From assembly GCA_030674155.1 (NCBI GenBank), contig CM060317.1, positions 89,571,588 through 89,635,587 of the forward strand: a DNA stretch of 64,000 nt, in the 5' to 3' direction. Below the pieces are notes generated by a model. It saw only the letters and a list, made by a program, of their open reading frames with translations, was not told where the DNA came from and made no database searches. This document shows positions 43,001 through 48,080 of this stretch, piece after piece (position 1 is the first letter of the stretch; each line of letters starts with the position of its first letter). The position numbers and the translations under genes were made by a program. This DNA is from Stramonita haemastoma. Lineage: Eukaryota; Mollusca; Gastropoda; Neogastropoda; Muricidae.

Positions 43001-44548
43001 GTTGTCTAGTTGTCTCAGTTAGACAGATGACAAAATGATGTTGTTGTCTAGTTGTCTCAGTTAGACAGATGACAAAATGATGTTGTTGTCTAGTTGTCTC
43101 AGTTAGACAGATGACAAAATGATGTTGTTGTCTAGTTGTCTCAGTTAGTTAGACAGATGACAAAATGATGTTGTTGCCTAGTTGTCTCAGTTAGACAGAT
43201 GACAAAATGATGTTGTTGACTTGTTGTCTCAATCAGCCATGCATTTGGTCACTATATGTGAAGGCTTTTAGGCGTGTATGTTGTCAACTCATCAGAGATT
43301 ATGATGGTGAAAGGGAGGGCTGCTGTCAGAAATGATATCTTTGTGACCATTAGCTCGCTGTCTATGTCTGTCTGTCTCTCTTTTTGCTTGATGGTTGTTT
43401 TTTCTCCCTGACTCCTCTCCCTTTGTTTTGGTTTCAGATTTTCTCTCTATTGATGGGAGTAGAATGTCTTGCCTATGTGGGGAATCTGGATAAGGATCAG
43501 TCAGCCTTTCTGAACTCTGCTACTCCCTGTGTAGGAATGCTGGGCGTGTCAGTGACTGAGATAGTGTGTTTTTGTGTGTGCTGGCAGACTCTGAGATAGT
43601 GTACAGTGTTTTGTGTGTGCTAGCAGACAGTGTGTGTTTTGTGTGTGCCTGCAGACACTGAGATAGTGTGTTTTGTGTGTGCCTGCAGACACTGAGATAG
43701 TGTGTTTTGTGTGTGCCTGCAGACACTGAGATAGTGTGTTTTGTGTGTGCCTGCAGACACTGAGATAGTGTGTTTTGTGTGTGCCTGCAGACACTGAGAT
43801 AGTGTGTTTTGTGTGTGCCTGCAGACACTGAGATAGTGTGTTTTGTGTGTGCCTGCAGACACTGAGACAGTGTGTTTTGTGTGTGCCTGCAGACACTGAG
43901 ACAGTGTGTTTTGTGTGTGCCTGCAGACACTGAGATAGTGTGTTTTGTGTGTGCCTGCAGACACTGAGACAGTGTGTTTTGTGTGTGCCTGCAGACACTG
44001 AGATAGTGTGTTTTGTGTGTGCCTGCAGACACTGAGACAGTGTGTTTTGTGTGTGCCTGCAGACACTGAGACAGTGTGTTTTGTGTGTGCCTGCAGACAC
44101 TGAGATAGTGTGTTTTGTGTGTGCCTGCAGACACTGAGATAGTGTGTTTTGTGTGTGCCTGCAGACACTGAGACAGTGTGTTTTGTGTGTGCCTGCAGAC
44201 ACTGAGACAGTGTGTTTTGTGTGTGCCTGCAGACACTGAGATAGTGTGTTTTGTGTGTGCCTGCAGACACTGAGATAGTGTGTTTTGTGTGTGCCTGCAG
44301 ACACTGAGACAGTGTGTTTTGTGTGTGCCTGCAGACACTGAGACAGTGTGTTTTGTGTGTGCCTGCAGACACTGAGATAGTGTGTTTTGTGTGTGCCTGC
44401 AGACACTGAGACAGTGTGTTTTGTGTGTGCCTGCAGACACAACAGTGAGCTGAGTTCCAACAGCATCGGGGGTGGAGGATCTTCAACCGCCGCTGCCACC
44501 ACCATCTCCCCCAGCCCCTCTTTCACATTTGGAGACAAACTGTCCTAG
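12724..44548 (+). CDS. TLK: Tousled-like serine/threonine kinase (TLK), 21 coding exons
   Basis: The spliced product is about 736 residues, as usual for animal TLKs. Seen: N-terminus [18 protein letters not shown], a Ser/Pro-rich segment (about 40-190) with basic RKRKRK, a coiled-coil-type Glu/Lys/Gln-rich region (about 200-400), then the kinase domain: LGKGGFSEV loop (about 417-425), VACK lysine (about 442), HYDLKPGN catalytic loop (about 541-548), DFG (564-566), PPECF in place of APE, and a Ser-rich tail. HYD instead of HRD is normal for TLKs. Known for the family: nuclear kinases active in S phase that dimerise through the coiled coil, phosphorylate ASF1 histone chaperones in replication-coupled chromatin assembly, and are restrained by the DNA-damage checkpoint. 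The start has a good context (GGCATGG) and matches the family N-terminus. Splice borders are AG/GT. Exons 8 and 12 contain apparent small indels. The feature spans introns; exons are listed separately. Confidence 0.95.
12790..15159 (+). other. TLK intron 1, mostly unique AT-rich sequence
   Basis: Apart from one roughly 90-bp tandem duplication (about 14270-14445, containing ACATCATGTGCATTCATATG twice), I see no repeat family, conserved element or cryptic exon. Confidence 0.6.
15160..15219 (+). CDS. TLK: TLK coding exon 2 (residues 23-42)
   Basis: The acceptor TTTTTTCAG and donor CAG|GTAAAG bracket exactly 20 codons ([20 protein letters not shown]). The segment resembles the NQSL...VGSLSDKE stretch of vertebrate TLKs. 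Phase 0 at both ends. Confidence 0.8.
15447..15532. repeat. 23-bp tandem repeat, about 3.5 copies
   Basis: Units contain TTTTGGCTTATTGAGTCTGC. Intronic. Confidence 0.93.
15862..15965. repeat. (AAT)n with conserved flank
   Basis: The flank ATAGCGCTATATCTTGTA and CAAATCAAAGCACTTAAGCG repeats the flank found at 803-862, marking a second copy of the same dispersed element end. Confidence 0.75.
16240..16385. repeat. (GT)n with GCGT repeats
   Basis: GT units pass into GCGTGCGTGCGT and degenerate TGCATGTG repeats. Z-DNA-prone. Confidence 0.9.
17477..17595. repeat. 29-bp tandem repeat, 4 copies
   Basis: Units contain ATGCTGATGATGTCATATAT and CACATCTA, nearly identical. Intronic. Confidence 0.95.
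18419..18532 (+). CDS. TLK: TLK coding exon 3 (residues 43-80, Ser/Pro-rich)
   Basis: The acceptor TGTTTCAG and donor GAA|GTGAGT bracket 38 codons in phase 0. It encodes a Ser/Pro/Gln-rich low-complexity segment ending in IDREEISE. This region is poorly conserved among TLKs; the call rests on phase, borders and GC-rich codons unlike the AT-rich flanks. Confidence 0.78.
18905..18988 (+). mobile_element. LINE 3'-end fragment (family H)
   Basis: CAATGTACCATCTGGAAATA followed by AAAATTTGATTGATTGATTG, the same end as at 25060-25145. A shared end with a (TGATT)n-type tail is characteristic of 5'-truncated LINE insertions. Confidence 0.6.
19030..19258. repeat. About 50-bp tandem array ending in the exon 4 acceptor
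   Basis: Units carry AACATGTTGTATAGTT, GGTTTGTTCATGTTTGAGAA and TTGTGAAATG. The last, diverged unit becomes TTGTGATGTTTCAG, the acceptor of TLK exon 4. Confidence 0.88.
19259..19352 (+). CDS. TLK: TLK coding exon 4 (residues 81-111, basic NLS-like motif)
   Basis: Encodes [24 protein letters not shown] and so on. TPEK followed by a basic run matches the vertebrate TLK ETPEKK...RKRKAEP region, and RKRKRK is a likely nuclear localisation signal. The acceptor TGTTTCAG lies in the last unit of a tandem array (19030-19258). Donor TCCT|GTAAGC, phase 1. Confidence 0.88.
19813..19871 (+). CDS. TLK: TLK coding exon 5 (residues 112-131)
   Basis: The acceptor GATTTCAG starts in the phase left by exon 4. 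It encodes [26 protein letters not shown] corresponds to the conserved KISDYFE of TLKs. Donor AAG|GTAAGA, phase 0. Confidence 0.88.
20286..21490. repeat. 54-bp minisatellite, about 22 copies, ending next to exon 6
   Basis: Units contain TGTTGAGGCTATGTATGTAC and GCAGACAGTCTGTGTGATGG. Copies around 20515-20580, 20740-20820 and 21020-21090 carry many single-base losses that look like consensus errors. The array ends about 25 bp before the exon 6 acceptor. Confidence 0.95.
21515..21580 (+). CDS. TLK: TLK coding exon 6 (residues 132-153)
   Basis: The acceptor CTGTGCAG and donor CCT|GTGAGT bracket 22 Ser/Pro-rich codons ([20 protein letters not shown] then LP). A large 54-bp minisatellite ends about 25 bp before the exon. 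Confidence 0.8.
21596..21720. repeat. TG plus long poly-G tract
   Basis: About 30 consecutive G with few breaks, 16 bp after the exon 6 donor, then degenerate G-rich repeats. A strong G-quadruplex candidate on the transcribed RNA. Confidence 0.9.
22486..22599 (+). CDS. TLK: TLK coding exon 7 (residues 154-191)
   Basis: The acceptor TTTTCCAG and donor GTGCAG|GTACGA bracket 38 codons ([20 protein letters not shown], then [18 protein letters not shown]). The frame stays open well past the donor because the following array repeats the exon edge. Confidence 0.8.
22590..23350 (+). repeat. Donor-bearing minisatellite at the exon 7 3' edge
   Basis: Units alternate ACAGTGCAGGTACAACAG and ACAGTGCAGGTAGAATGTG. 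The first unit overlaps the real exon 7 end (CTGTGCAG|GTACGA). Many copies of GTGCAG|GTA recur through about 760 bp. Units after 23000 are more degenerate. Confidence 0.93.
24282..24375 (+). CDS. TLK: TLK coding exon 8 (about residues 192-222), frame disturbed
   Basis: The second part reads [19 protein letters not shown], matching the TLK coiled-coil segment NSDLEKKEGRIDDLLR. The first part reads [11 protein letters not shown], matching SDLTxxxLxAL. The two parts are in different frames, joined at ATGAAAGCAATC, as if one A were missing. The incoming phase (0) also fits only if another base is missing near the start. Acceptor TTACAG at 24276-24281; donor AGA|GTAAGT. The indels could be assembly errors. 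Confidence 0.78.
24538..24625. repeat. (CT)n microsatellite
   Basis: About 80 bp of CT with short CTCC breaks. Homopurine on the opposite strand. Confidence 0.95.
24820..24985. repeat. (TA)n followed by (CA)n
   Basis: TATA blocks of about 100 bp, then 17 CA units. DNA-unwinding and cruciform-prone. Confidence 0.93.
25060..25145 (+). mobile_element. LINE 3'-end fragment (family H, second copy)
   Basis: Contains CCAATGTACCATCTGGAAAT and AAAAATTTGATTTGATTGAT, shared with 18905-18988. The upstream ATGGCTTGATGGAAAAAAGC is the likely end of the element body. Confidence 0.65.
25146..25505. repeat. CA and TGCA-rich degenerate microsatellite region
   Basis: CA runs at 25146-25200 and 25475-25501 enclose ACACATGCATGCACAC-type repeats and a 3' fragment of SINE family B at 25403-25446. 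Confidence 0.85.
25403..25446 (+). mobile_element. SINE family B tail fragment
   Basis: TTATTCCATTATCCTCGAAA followed by TAAAAGAATAAATAAA is the 3' terminus of family B only. Confidence 0.75.
25838..25926. repeat. (TG)n microsatellite
   Basis: About 80 bp of TG with TGTTGTG breaks, roughly 120 bp upstream of exon 9. Confidence 0.93.
26045..26155 (+). CDS. TLK: TLK coding exon 9 (residues 223-259, coiled coil)
   Basis: Encodes [20 protein letters not shown], then [17 protein letters not shown], closely matching [20 protein letters not shown]...SKKLLIEK of vertebrate TLKs. Acceptor GTTTTCAG, donor AAG|GTAGGG, phase 0. Part of the dimerising coiled coil. Confidence 0.95.
26156..27252 (+). other. 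TLK intron 9, no recognisable element
   Basis: AT-rich unique sequence. I see no repeat family, secondary exon or regulatory motif that I can support. Confidence 0.6.
27253..27389 (+). CDS. TLK: TLK coding exon 10 (residues 260-305)
   Basis: Encodes the conserved block between coiled coils: [20 protein letters not shown], then [12 protein letters not shown], corresponding to [27 protein letters not shown]. Acceptor GAAACAG, donor AA|GTAAGG, phase 2. It is more GC-rich than the surrounding intron. Confidence 0.93.
27490..27850 (+). mobile_element. Short dispersed repeat E (longest copy)
   Basis: GAGCACTGGGGTTCACCAAT, GGTGAGATTTTGCGCATGTG and CCACCATGAAGG recur at 38800-38885, partly at 52485-52550, and inverted at 3321 and 35990. 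The limits are uncertain. Confidence 0.5.
28079..28104. repeat. Poly-G tract
   Basis: 26 consecutive G, a homopolymer whose length is unlikely to be read accurately. Confidence 0.9.
28328..28815. repeat. 27- to 40-bp tandem repeat, about 13 copies
   Basis: Units contain AATTGTCATTGATGATCTCT, GGATAAACCAGCCTGTA. Some units lack CTCT or GGT, giving alternating lengths. Intronic, upstream of exon 11. Confidence 0.95.
28987..29118 (+). CDS. TLK: TLK coding exon 11 (residues 305-349)
   Basis: Encodes [20 protein letters not shown] then KRKPP, matching [25 protein letters not shown] of vertebrate TLKs. Acceptor TTTTGCAG, donor ATA|GTAAGT, phase 2. The exon completes a lysine codon with exon 10. 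Confidence 0.93.
29395..29492. repeat. Imperfect tandem duplication, about 60 bp x 2
   Basis: ACAGTGCAGGTTTGCTCTGG...GTGTGCTGCACACAG and ACAGTGCAGTTTGCCAGCCT...GTGTGCTGCATACAG. Confidence 0.75.
29605..29881 (+). repeat. Three partial copies of the exon 12 acceptor and 5' edge
   Basis: Acceptor-plus-exon copies start at 29612, 29708 and 29796 before the real exon at 29882 (spacings 96, 88 and 86 bp). Each has TTCAG then a version of TTGTCGATAGCGGAGTT and TACGAGCA, after which it turns into TCTTCATGAAAATAAATAAA and a T-rich acceptor tract. The first copy is the most diverged. Confidence 0.95.
29882..30039 (+). CDS. TLK: TLK coding exon 12 (about residues 349-401), frame broken as written
   Basis: The exon starts in the correct phase (Y then [12 protein letters not shown], matching LAEYHEQEEIFKLR) but meets TAA directly after ATC. 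Further on, the expected family sequence continues in shifted frames ([30 protein letters not shown]). At least four small indels are needed to restore colinearity. The end, KDNPW with donor CCCTG|GTAGGT, is back in the phase required by exon 13. Three partial copies of its 5' edge precede it. Consensus or assembly error is the simplest explanation, because all kinase exons are intact. Confidence 0.82.
30127..30146. repeat. Poly-G tract in intron 12
   Basis: About 19 G, followed downstream by GT- and T-rich sequence that includes the polypyrimidine tract of exon 13. Confidence 0.85.
30410..30491 (+). CDS. TLK: TLK coding exon 13 (residues 402-429, glycine-rich loop)
   Basis: Encodes [20 protein letters not shown] then GFSEVHK: the entry of the kinase domain with the ATP-binding loop LGKGGFSEV. 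Acceptor GGTTTCAG, donor AAG|GTGAGG. The phase completes Trp with exon 12. Confidence 0.97.
31090..33298 (+). mobile_element. piggyBac-like element, 2.2 kb, deletion derivative
   Basis: Perfect 14-bp terminal inverted repeats CCCTAGTAGCGCTG (31090-31103; reverse complement at 33285-33298) are flanked by TTAA (31086-31089 and 33299-33302), the target duplication diagnostic of piggyBac. Subterminal repeats (CTCCGGAATGACG / ATTCCGGGATGACG) are present. It retains the 5' part of a transposase-type ORF but no DDD catalytic domain, so it is non-autonomous. Its left 1.3 kb is CpG-rich compared with the introns, suggesting a recent insertion (inference). Confidence 0.9.
32223..32473 (+). pseudogene. 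Truncated piggyBac transposase N-terminus
   Basis: From ATG 32223: [20 protein letters not shown] and so on, an acidic, Ser-rich start. After a frame change near 32390 it continues as [20 protein letters not shown]. An acidic N-terminus of this kind precedes the catalytic domain in piggyBac transposases. The catalytic domain is absent. Assignment rests on position within the TTAA-flanked element and on composition. Confidence 0.6.
33500..33591 (+). CDS. TLK: TLK coding exon 14 (residues 430-459, ATP-binding lysine)
   Basis: Encodes [20 protein letters not shown], then [10 protein letters not shown]. The lysine codon of VACK is at 33536-33538; vertebrate TLKs have VAVKIHQLN. Acceptor TGTTGCAG, donor AA|GTGAGT. 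The preceding intron carries the nested transposons. Confidence 0.97.
33758..33783. repeat. Poly-C tract
   Basis: About 23 consecutive C in the intron after exon 14. Confidence 0.9.
33871..33964. repeat. (TCTA)n tetranucleotide microsatellite
   Basis: TCTG units followed by about 19 TCTA units. Confidence 0.97.
34371..34460 (+). CDS. TLK: TLK coding exon 15 (residues 460-489, helix C region)
   Basis: Encodes [20 protein letters not shown] then [26 protein letters not shown] holds the helix-C glutamate (REY) and matches [21 protein letters not shown]. Acceptor TTTGGCAG, donor CTC|GTGAGT. Confidence 0.97.
34930..35447. repeat. Compound TC/TG microsatellites in a larger tandem repeat before exon 16
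   Basis: A larger unit (GTGATTA...TTATTT...CACACTACTGTATGGCT then TG and TC runs) repeats about three times (near 35108, 35260 and 35380) with different microsatellite lengths. The last TG run ends in TTGTCAG, the exon 16 acceptor. Confidence 0.85.
35450..35619 (+). CDS. TLK: TLK coding exon 16 (residues 490-546, hinge and catalytic loop)
   Basis: Encodes [20 protein letters not shown], then [31 protein letters not shown]. It includes the hinge ([10 protein letters not shown]) and the TLK-type catalytic loop HYDLKP with the catalytic Asp at about residue 543. The acceptor TTGTCAG lies directly after a TG run ending a compound repeat. Donor CCAG|GTACAC. Confidence 0.98.
35620..36461 (+). other. 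TLK intron 16, T-rich, with a repeat E fragment
   Basis: T-runs at 35660-35780 and a repeat E fragment at about 35990-36060 (GCAAAATCTCAGCATTGGTG). Nothing else supported. Confidence 0.55.
36462..36600 (+). CDS. TLK: TLK coding exon 17 (residues 547-592, DFG and activation loop)
   Basis: Encodes [20 protein letters not shown], then [27 protein letters not shown]. It contains the metal-binding DFG and the activation segment, near-identical to vertebrate TLK. Acceptor CTTTCAG, donor CTACTG|GTGAGA, followed at once by 1.1 kb of homopyrimidine repeat. Confidence 0.98.
36604..37735. repeat. 1.1-kb homopyrimidine tandem repeat after the exon 17 donor
   Basis: The unit is about 23 bp built from TTCC, TTCT and CTCT (TTCCTTCCTTCTTTCTCTCT). 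It is nearly pure pyrimidine on the + strand. Long open frames in several frames on both strands are artefacts of composition. The distal end carries CACTGGTGAGAAA twice, resembling the real donor. Confidence 0.97.
37985..38012. repeat. Poly-G tract
   Basis: About 26 G in a row, upstream of exon 18. Confidence 0.9.
38272..38383 (+). CDS. TLK: TLK coding exon 18 (residues 593-630, PPE motif)
   Basis: Encodes [20 protein letters not shown], then [20 protein letters not shown] takes the place of APE, and [11 protein letters not shown] is the subdomain IX helix. Acceptor GTTTTCAG, donor AAG|GTGAGA. Confidence 0.98.
38645..38766 (-). mobile_element. SINE family B 3' half
   Basis: TTATATCGAGGATAAAGGAA, AGCACTCATGTGCTTTTTTA and CATCCAGTCC are the tail modules in reverse orientation. 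A repeat E fragment follows at about 38800-38885. Confidence 0.85.
39181..39288 (+). CDS. TLK: TLK coding exon 19 (residues 631-666)
   Basis: Encodes [20 protein letters not shown], then [16 protein letters not shown], matching [29 protein letters not shown]. Acceptor GTTTCAG, donor AAG|GTGAGC, phase 0. Confidence 0.97.
39567..39878 (-). mobile_element. SINE family B, near full length
   Basis: CATCCAGTCCTTGTGTGCAT, CTCACAATGGCCTACTCTTT, AAAGGACTTTTGGGTGGAG and TGATGTTAACTC, then the tRNA-like head (minus strand GCTGGCGGTTAGAACCTGGT ... GGGTTCCAGCC). Intronic, between exons 19 and 20. Confidence 0.85.
39955..40021. repeat. (TG)n microsatellite
   Basis: About 33 TG units. Confidence 0.95.
40240..40980. 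repeat. 48-bp minisatellite, about 16 copies
   Basis: Units contain TGTTGTTGTGCCTGTCTGTG and CCATGATCTGGTATTGACAA. Two units are shortened by an internal loss. Because 48 is a multiple of 3, it stays open for 187-275 codons on both strands, but it lies in the intron before exon 20 and has no coding signature. Confidence 0.97.
41153..41253 (+). CDS. TLK: TLK coding exon 20 (residues 667-699, end of kinase domain)
   Basis: Encodes [20 protein letters not shown], then [13 protein letters not shown]. The RxxR/D subdomain XI arginine (ESRPDV) closes the kinase fold. Acceptor TGTGCAG, donor TCAAA|GTAAGT. Reading through the donor gives AAG TAA, so a retained intron would stop at once. Confidence 0.96.
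41940..43232. repeat. 46-bp minisatellite, about 28 copies
   Basis: Units contain GACAGATGACAAAATGATGT and TGTCTAGTTGTCTCAGTTAG. 42- and 46-bp variants differ by loss of TTAG; others swap CTAG for ACTTG. Last intron of TLK. Confidence 0.97.
43560..44436 (+). repeat. 34-bp acceptor-bearing minisatellite, about 25 copies, ending in the exon 21 acceptor
   Basis: Each unit is ACACTGAGATAGTGTG or its ACAGTG variant, then TTTTGTGTGTGCCTGCAG. The final TGCCTGCAG is the acceptor of exon 21, which itself begins ACACAACAGTGAG, so unit start and exon start are related. Homogeneous apart from the ATAG/ACAG difference. Confidence 0.97.
44437..44548 (+). CDS. TLK: TLK coding exon 21 (residues 700-736, Ser-rich tail and stop)
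   Basis: The acceptor TGCCTGCAG is the last unit of a 34-bp array. In the phase left by exon 20 it reads [20 protein letters not shown], then [17 protein letters not shown] and TAG (44546-44548). A Ser/Thr-rich tail after the kinase domain is typical of TLKs. Confidence 0.9.
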
Positions 44549-44561
44549 TCCTACCTGTCTT

Positions 44562-44575
44562 CCCCCCCCCCCCCT
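44562..44575. repeat. Poly-C tract in the 3' UTR
   Basis: About 14 C, 14 bp after the stop codon; more C-runs at 44735-44745. Confidence 0.85.
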
Positions 44576-46479
44576 GTCCCCCCACCTGGGCCTCTGGCCT
44601 GCTCCCTTGTTCCCCCTTTCCCAGTGACAGAGCGAATCACACACACAGTCAGTCACACACAGGCCACAGAAGACAGGCACCAGGCTGGCTGGTTTCTGGG
44701 CTGCTGTGGGGGTGGCCTCACTGCAGTCAGTCAGGGCCCCCCCCCCCTCCTCCCTACCCCCTCCCTCTCTCTCAGTGTGTGTGGACCCCAACCGCCAGGT
44801 CTTTCTCGGGCAGACAGTGTCCTTGTTACATGCCCTGCATTGTCTTCTTCCGCGTTGTTGATTTTTGGCTCATTTCTGTGGCTCATGTCATCTCCGCCTC
44901 CCAGCCTCCATGGTGGATGGTGGTGGTGGTAGTGGTGGACTTTTTCGCCCCTTTGGATCAGTGTGTTGTGCGAACATGTGTGGTCAAGTGTGTGCTTTTT
45001 TCTTTTTTTTTCAGTTTTTGTTTTTTTTGTTTTATTGAGGAGTGCTGTGTGACCAAACAGAATGACAGAAGATCTTCATGGGATATGATCAAGGACATTT
45101 GCGTCAGTGTGTTGAGAATGTGTATAGGTGTGCGTGTGTGAACTTTCGGACAAGAAAACAACAAAACAAAACTTAGTGAGTGCAGAATCAGTGAAGCAGA
45201 GGAAGCTAGTGTGGAAGAAAGAGAGAGAGAGAGAGAACCCAGAGGACAGCAAAATGCCTTAACTACTAAACCACAGAAGAGGAGGAGGACACAGCTGGGT
45301 CAGGATCATGTGTGTGTGTGTGTGTGTGTGGCCCCTACAACAAGGGAGGCAAGCTGTGCAAGAGCAGACGTGGCCTGAAGACCTACCTACATCTGGAAGC
45401 GTACTCGTCACTTCCAGAAGAAGAGAGGAGGGGGTGTCCCCCCCCCCCCCCCAAGCCAAAGATGTGTGTAGCGCGCGACAAGATAATCCCCCCAAACACT
45501 GTGACCCTACAGAGGGTGAGTGAGGACAGTGAGTGAGTGCCCTGTGCCATCGTCGTATCCCAACTGCTGGAACACAACAGAAACAAAACAGAAAAAAAAA
45601 ACACCGCCGCCATCTGTGTGCATTGTACAGAGTTCATGTCAAAGGTTGTTGGGGGTAACAAATCCGGGACACCATGTGAGAGAGAAAGGGAGAGAGAGAG
45701 AGAGAGAGTGATGGGTGTGCAGAGTGTGAAGACATCTCCATCCAGTAAGGACAGTTGTTGTTTGTTGTTGTTCTGGTTGATTGGCTGTGGGGAAGCAGGG
45801 TTTGTGATAGGAGTGTCAGATTCTGGGTAAAGAAGAGAGAGAAAACACATGGGGAGATGGGGGAGGGGTTGGTTGTGGTTGGGGGAAAAGAGAAGAGAGA
45901 GTTTTTTTCTTGGTTCATGTGATGTGACTTGATGCATCTAAAGCAATACAATACTTTCTTTTTTTTTTGTTGTTGAAAAAAAAAAATCCTTGGGATCTGC
46001 ACTTGAATTTTTTTCCTTTTTTTTTTTTTTGCCTTAATTTTTTTTTTTTTTTTATAATTCAGTTTTTTTGCCTGTTTTTTTAACTGTGTTTTTTGTCTTT
46101 TGTTTAAATGGACAGTCATGTGCAGAGGTTTCCTAAAACAGTAAGCAACATACAATACAGAAATTTTTAAAGAAAAGTCACAGGGAGGGGGGTGGGGGGT
46201 AGAAAAGGTATTCGGAATGAAGAGGTACATGACAAATTCATCACAGGTAGAATGCTTCTGGTGATCTCACTGTATTGCGACCAAACAATTGAATCAAAAC
46301 TAATGCGAGTTTATATGGAAACCCAACAGTGATAGTATATAAGTGATGAGAATCGGTCTTGACACAGAACAGGCTGATAGCCCCTGGTATTGAGCTTGTG
46401 TTTTTACATGTAGAAAAAGTACACGTTTGAAGCAGAAGATATTTAATGTCCTGTCAGCTGTTCTCAGTGGTTACATTAA

Positions 46480-46750
46480 GAATCAGCTAGGACTAAGAAA
46501 GAAGATCTGCCTAACAAGTAAAACAATGAAATTTTGGGTTTGATTCCCAGCCTTGCCTTTTACTTCCAGTTTGACGAGAAAATCAAACTGAATGTCAAAG
46601 GCCTTTGGATGAGACTGTAAACCAAGGCCCTGTGATCAAATCTATGCGCAGATAACATGTTTTGCACACGTTAAAAACGTTCCACCTTTTGGAAGAGTGG
46701 GCCTTTTTGTGTTGGTAGGAATGGATGACAAAAATTTTTACAAGCGTGTG
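46480..46750 (+). mobile_element. SINE family B, diverged
   Basis: B-box-like GGGTTTGATTCCC, then CCTTTGGATGAGACTGTAAA, CAAGGCCCTGTG and GGAATGGATGACAAAAATTT. More diverged than the other copies. Confidence 0.78.
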
Positions 46751-46814
46751 CACACAGGTGTTGTGTTAGACAGCATCTCTGAAGTTGGAGTGCAGCTTCC
46801 TAAGTGTGGTGGTG

Positions 46815-46841
46815 GTGGGGGGGGGGGGGGGGGGGGGGGTT
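46815..46841. repeat. GGT plus poly-G tract
   Basis: GGTGGTGGTG then about 20 G. Confidence 0.9.
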
Positions 46842-46924
46842 GCATTCACAAAAGTCTCACCACACCACACCACAGAGCTTTGGATGAGGAATTAAAAAAA
46901 AGTATGACCCTGGCTTCTGATTGA

Positions 46925-48080
46925 TTCAGGTCTTGTGGTTTAGGTTAGGAATGTCTTGAACATGAGGATTGTCTGGGGAATAACAGTGGTGTTGTGCAGA
47001 GTGTTTTGTCCAGACAGTTGTGGTACATGTGTGAATGGGACTGTTTTGCTGTTGAACTGAAGAGTCCGCTAAAAGCCTTGAAACTACTTATCTTCTTTTT
47101 TCAATCTTAATTGGTCAAATGGTCTCCTCTGTCACAGAAATTGATAGATAAGAGAACGCTGCTTTTATATCACTATAAAGCAAAGTATTTTTCAATTTTA
47201 TTTTTTGTTTAATAAGGAATCGATTCTGCCAGTGTACTTTTCCTCCCCTTTTGTTGTCTGTTTTCTTAAACTTACAGGTTGAAGAATTGATATAGAATAA
47301 GAAATCAACTTTAGGGAAAAAATAAAAGTGAAGAATTTTTCTTAGAATCATAAAATGATGTAAGAGAAAGGTTTAAGATACCCTTGCCAAAGATTCATTT
47401 GCTCAGTAAAAGGTTTAAAAATTGTCCATTCAGAGCATGGAATGAGTGCATGGACAAGATTAAGTCGTTAATCAAAATGAAATGAATTTATGAATAAGCT
47501 AGAAACATGTTACGAAACATGAAATGTCATAATGAAATAAACTTGTCATTCAGAGCTGAAAAAGATCTCAGAAAAAAGTTGGAGTCTCTTTCCAAAACAG
47601 GAAAAGAAGCTAATTCACAGATACTGCTTCAGAACATAAAATAAATGTCAGAAAAATGTTTTAAAAATGTTCAGCTTTTCAAAATGTGAAACGATTACAA
47701 GAGAACTGGCATAAATATCCTGTCAAAAACTGAAACTTGAAATAACAAATTAAAATGTGGTTTGGGAACATCTTTTTAACTATAGACCCTGGTTTTGTCA
47801 TGATTTAATTTTCCTTTATTTTATGAAGCTAGTATTTTTTTGTCTGTTTTTATTTCTGTGTGTTGGCTCTGTGTGTGTGTCCCCTGTGCTTCAATCACTG
47901 ACGGTGCTTCCTGATGGTTGTGGGACATGTGACAGTTATGCAAATACCTGGAATGGGCTGTGCTGCGCTGTGCTGTGCTGTGCTTGACACTACACTGCAA
48001 ACAGCCTTAGAGGAGGGTGGTAGTTCTTGTACCACTCTGGAACTTTCCACTATTCTCCAACTTGGCATCCTGAGGCTAGC
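46925..48080. other. AT-rich stretch, no gene recognised
   Basis: Unique AT-rich sequence with several AATAAA hexamers and a short GCTGTGCTGTGCT repeat at 47958-47985. No exon-like segment found. Confidence 0.55.

Noticed and set aside
43520..44538. Minus-strand frames of 288-329 codons repeating [12 protein letters not shown]
   Set aside because: Open because the 34-bp array lacks stops in those frames. The array is intronic and the units only echo the TLK exon 21 border.
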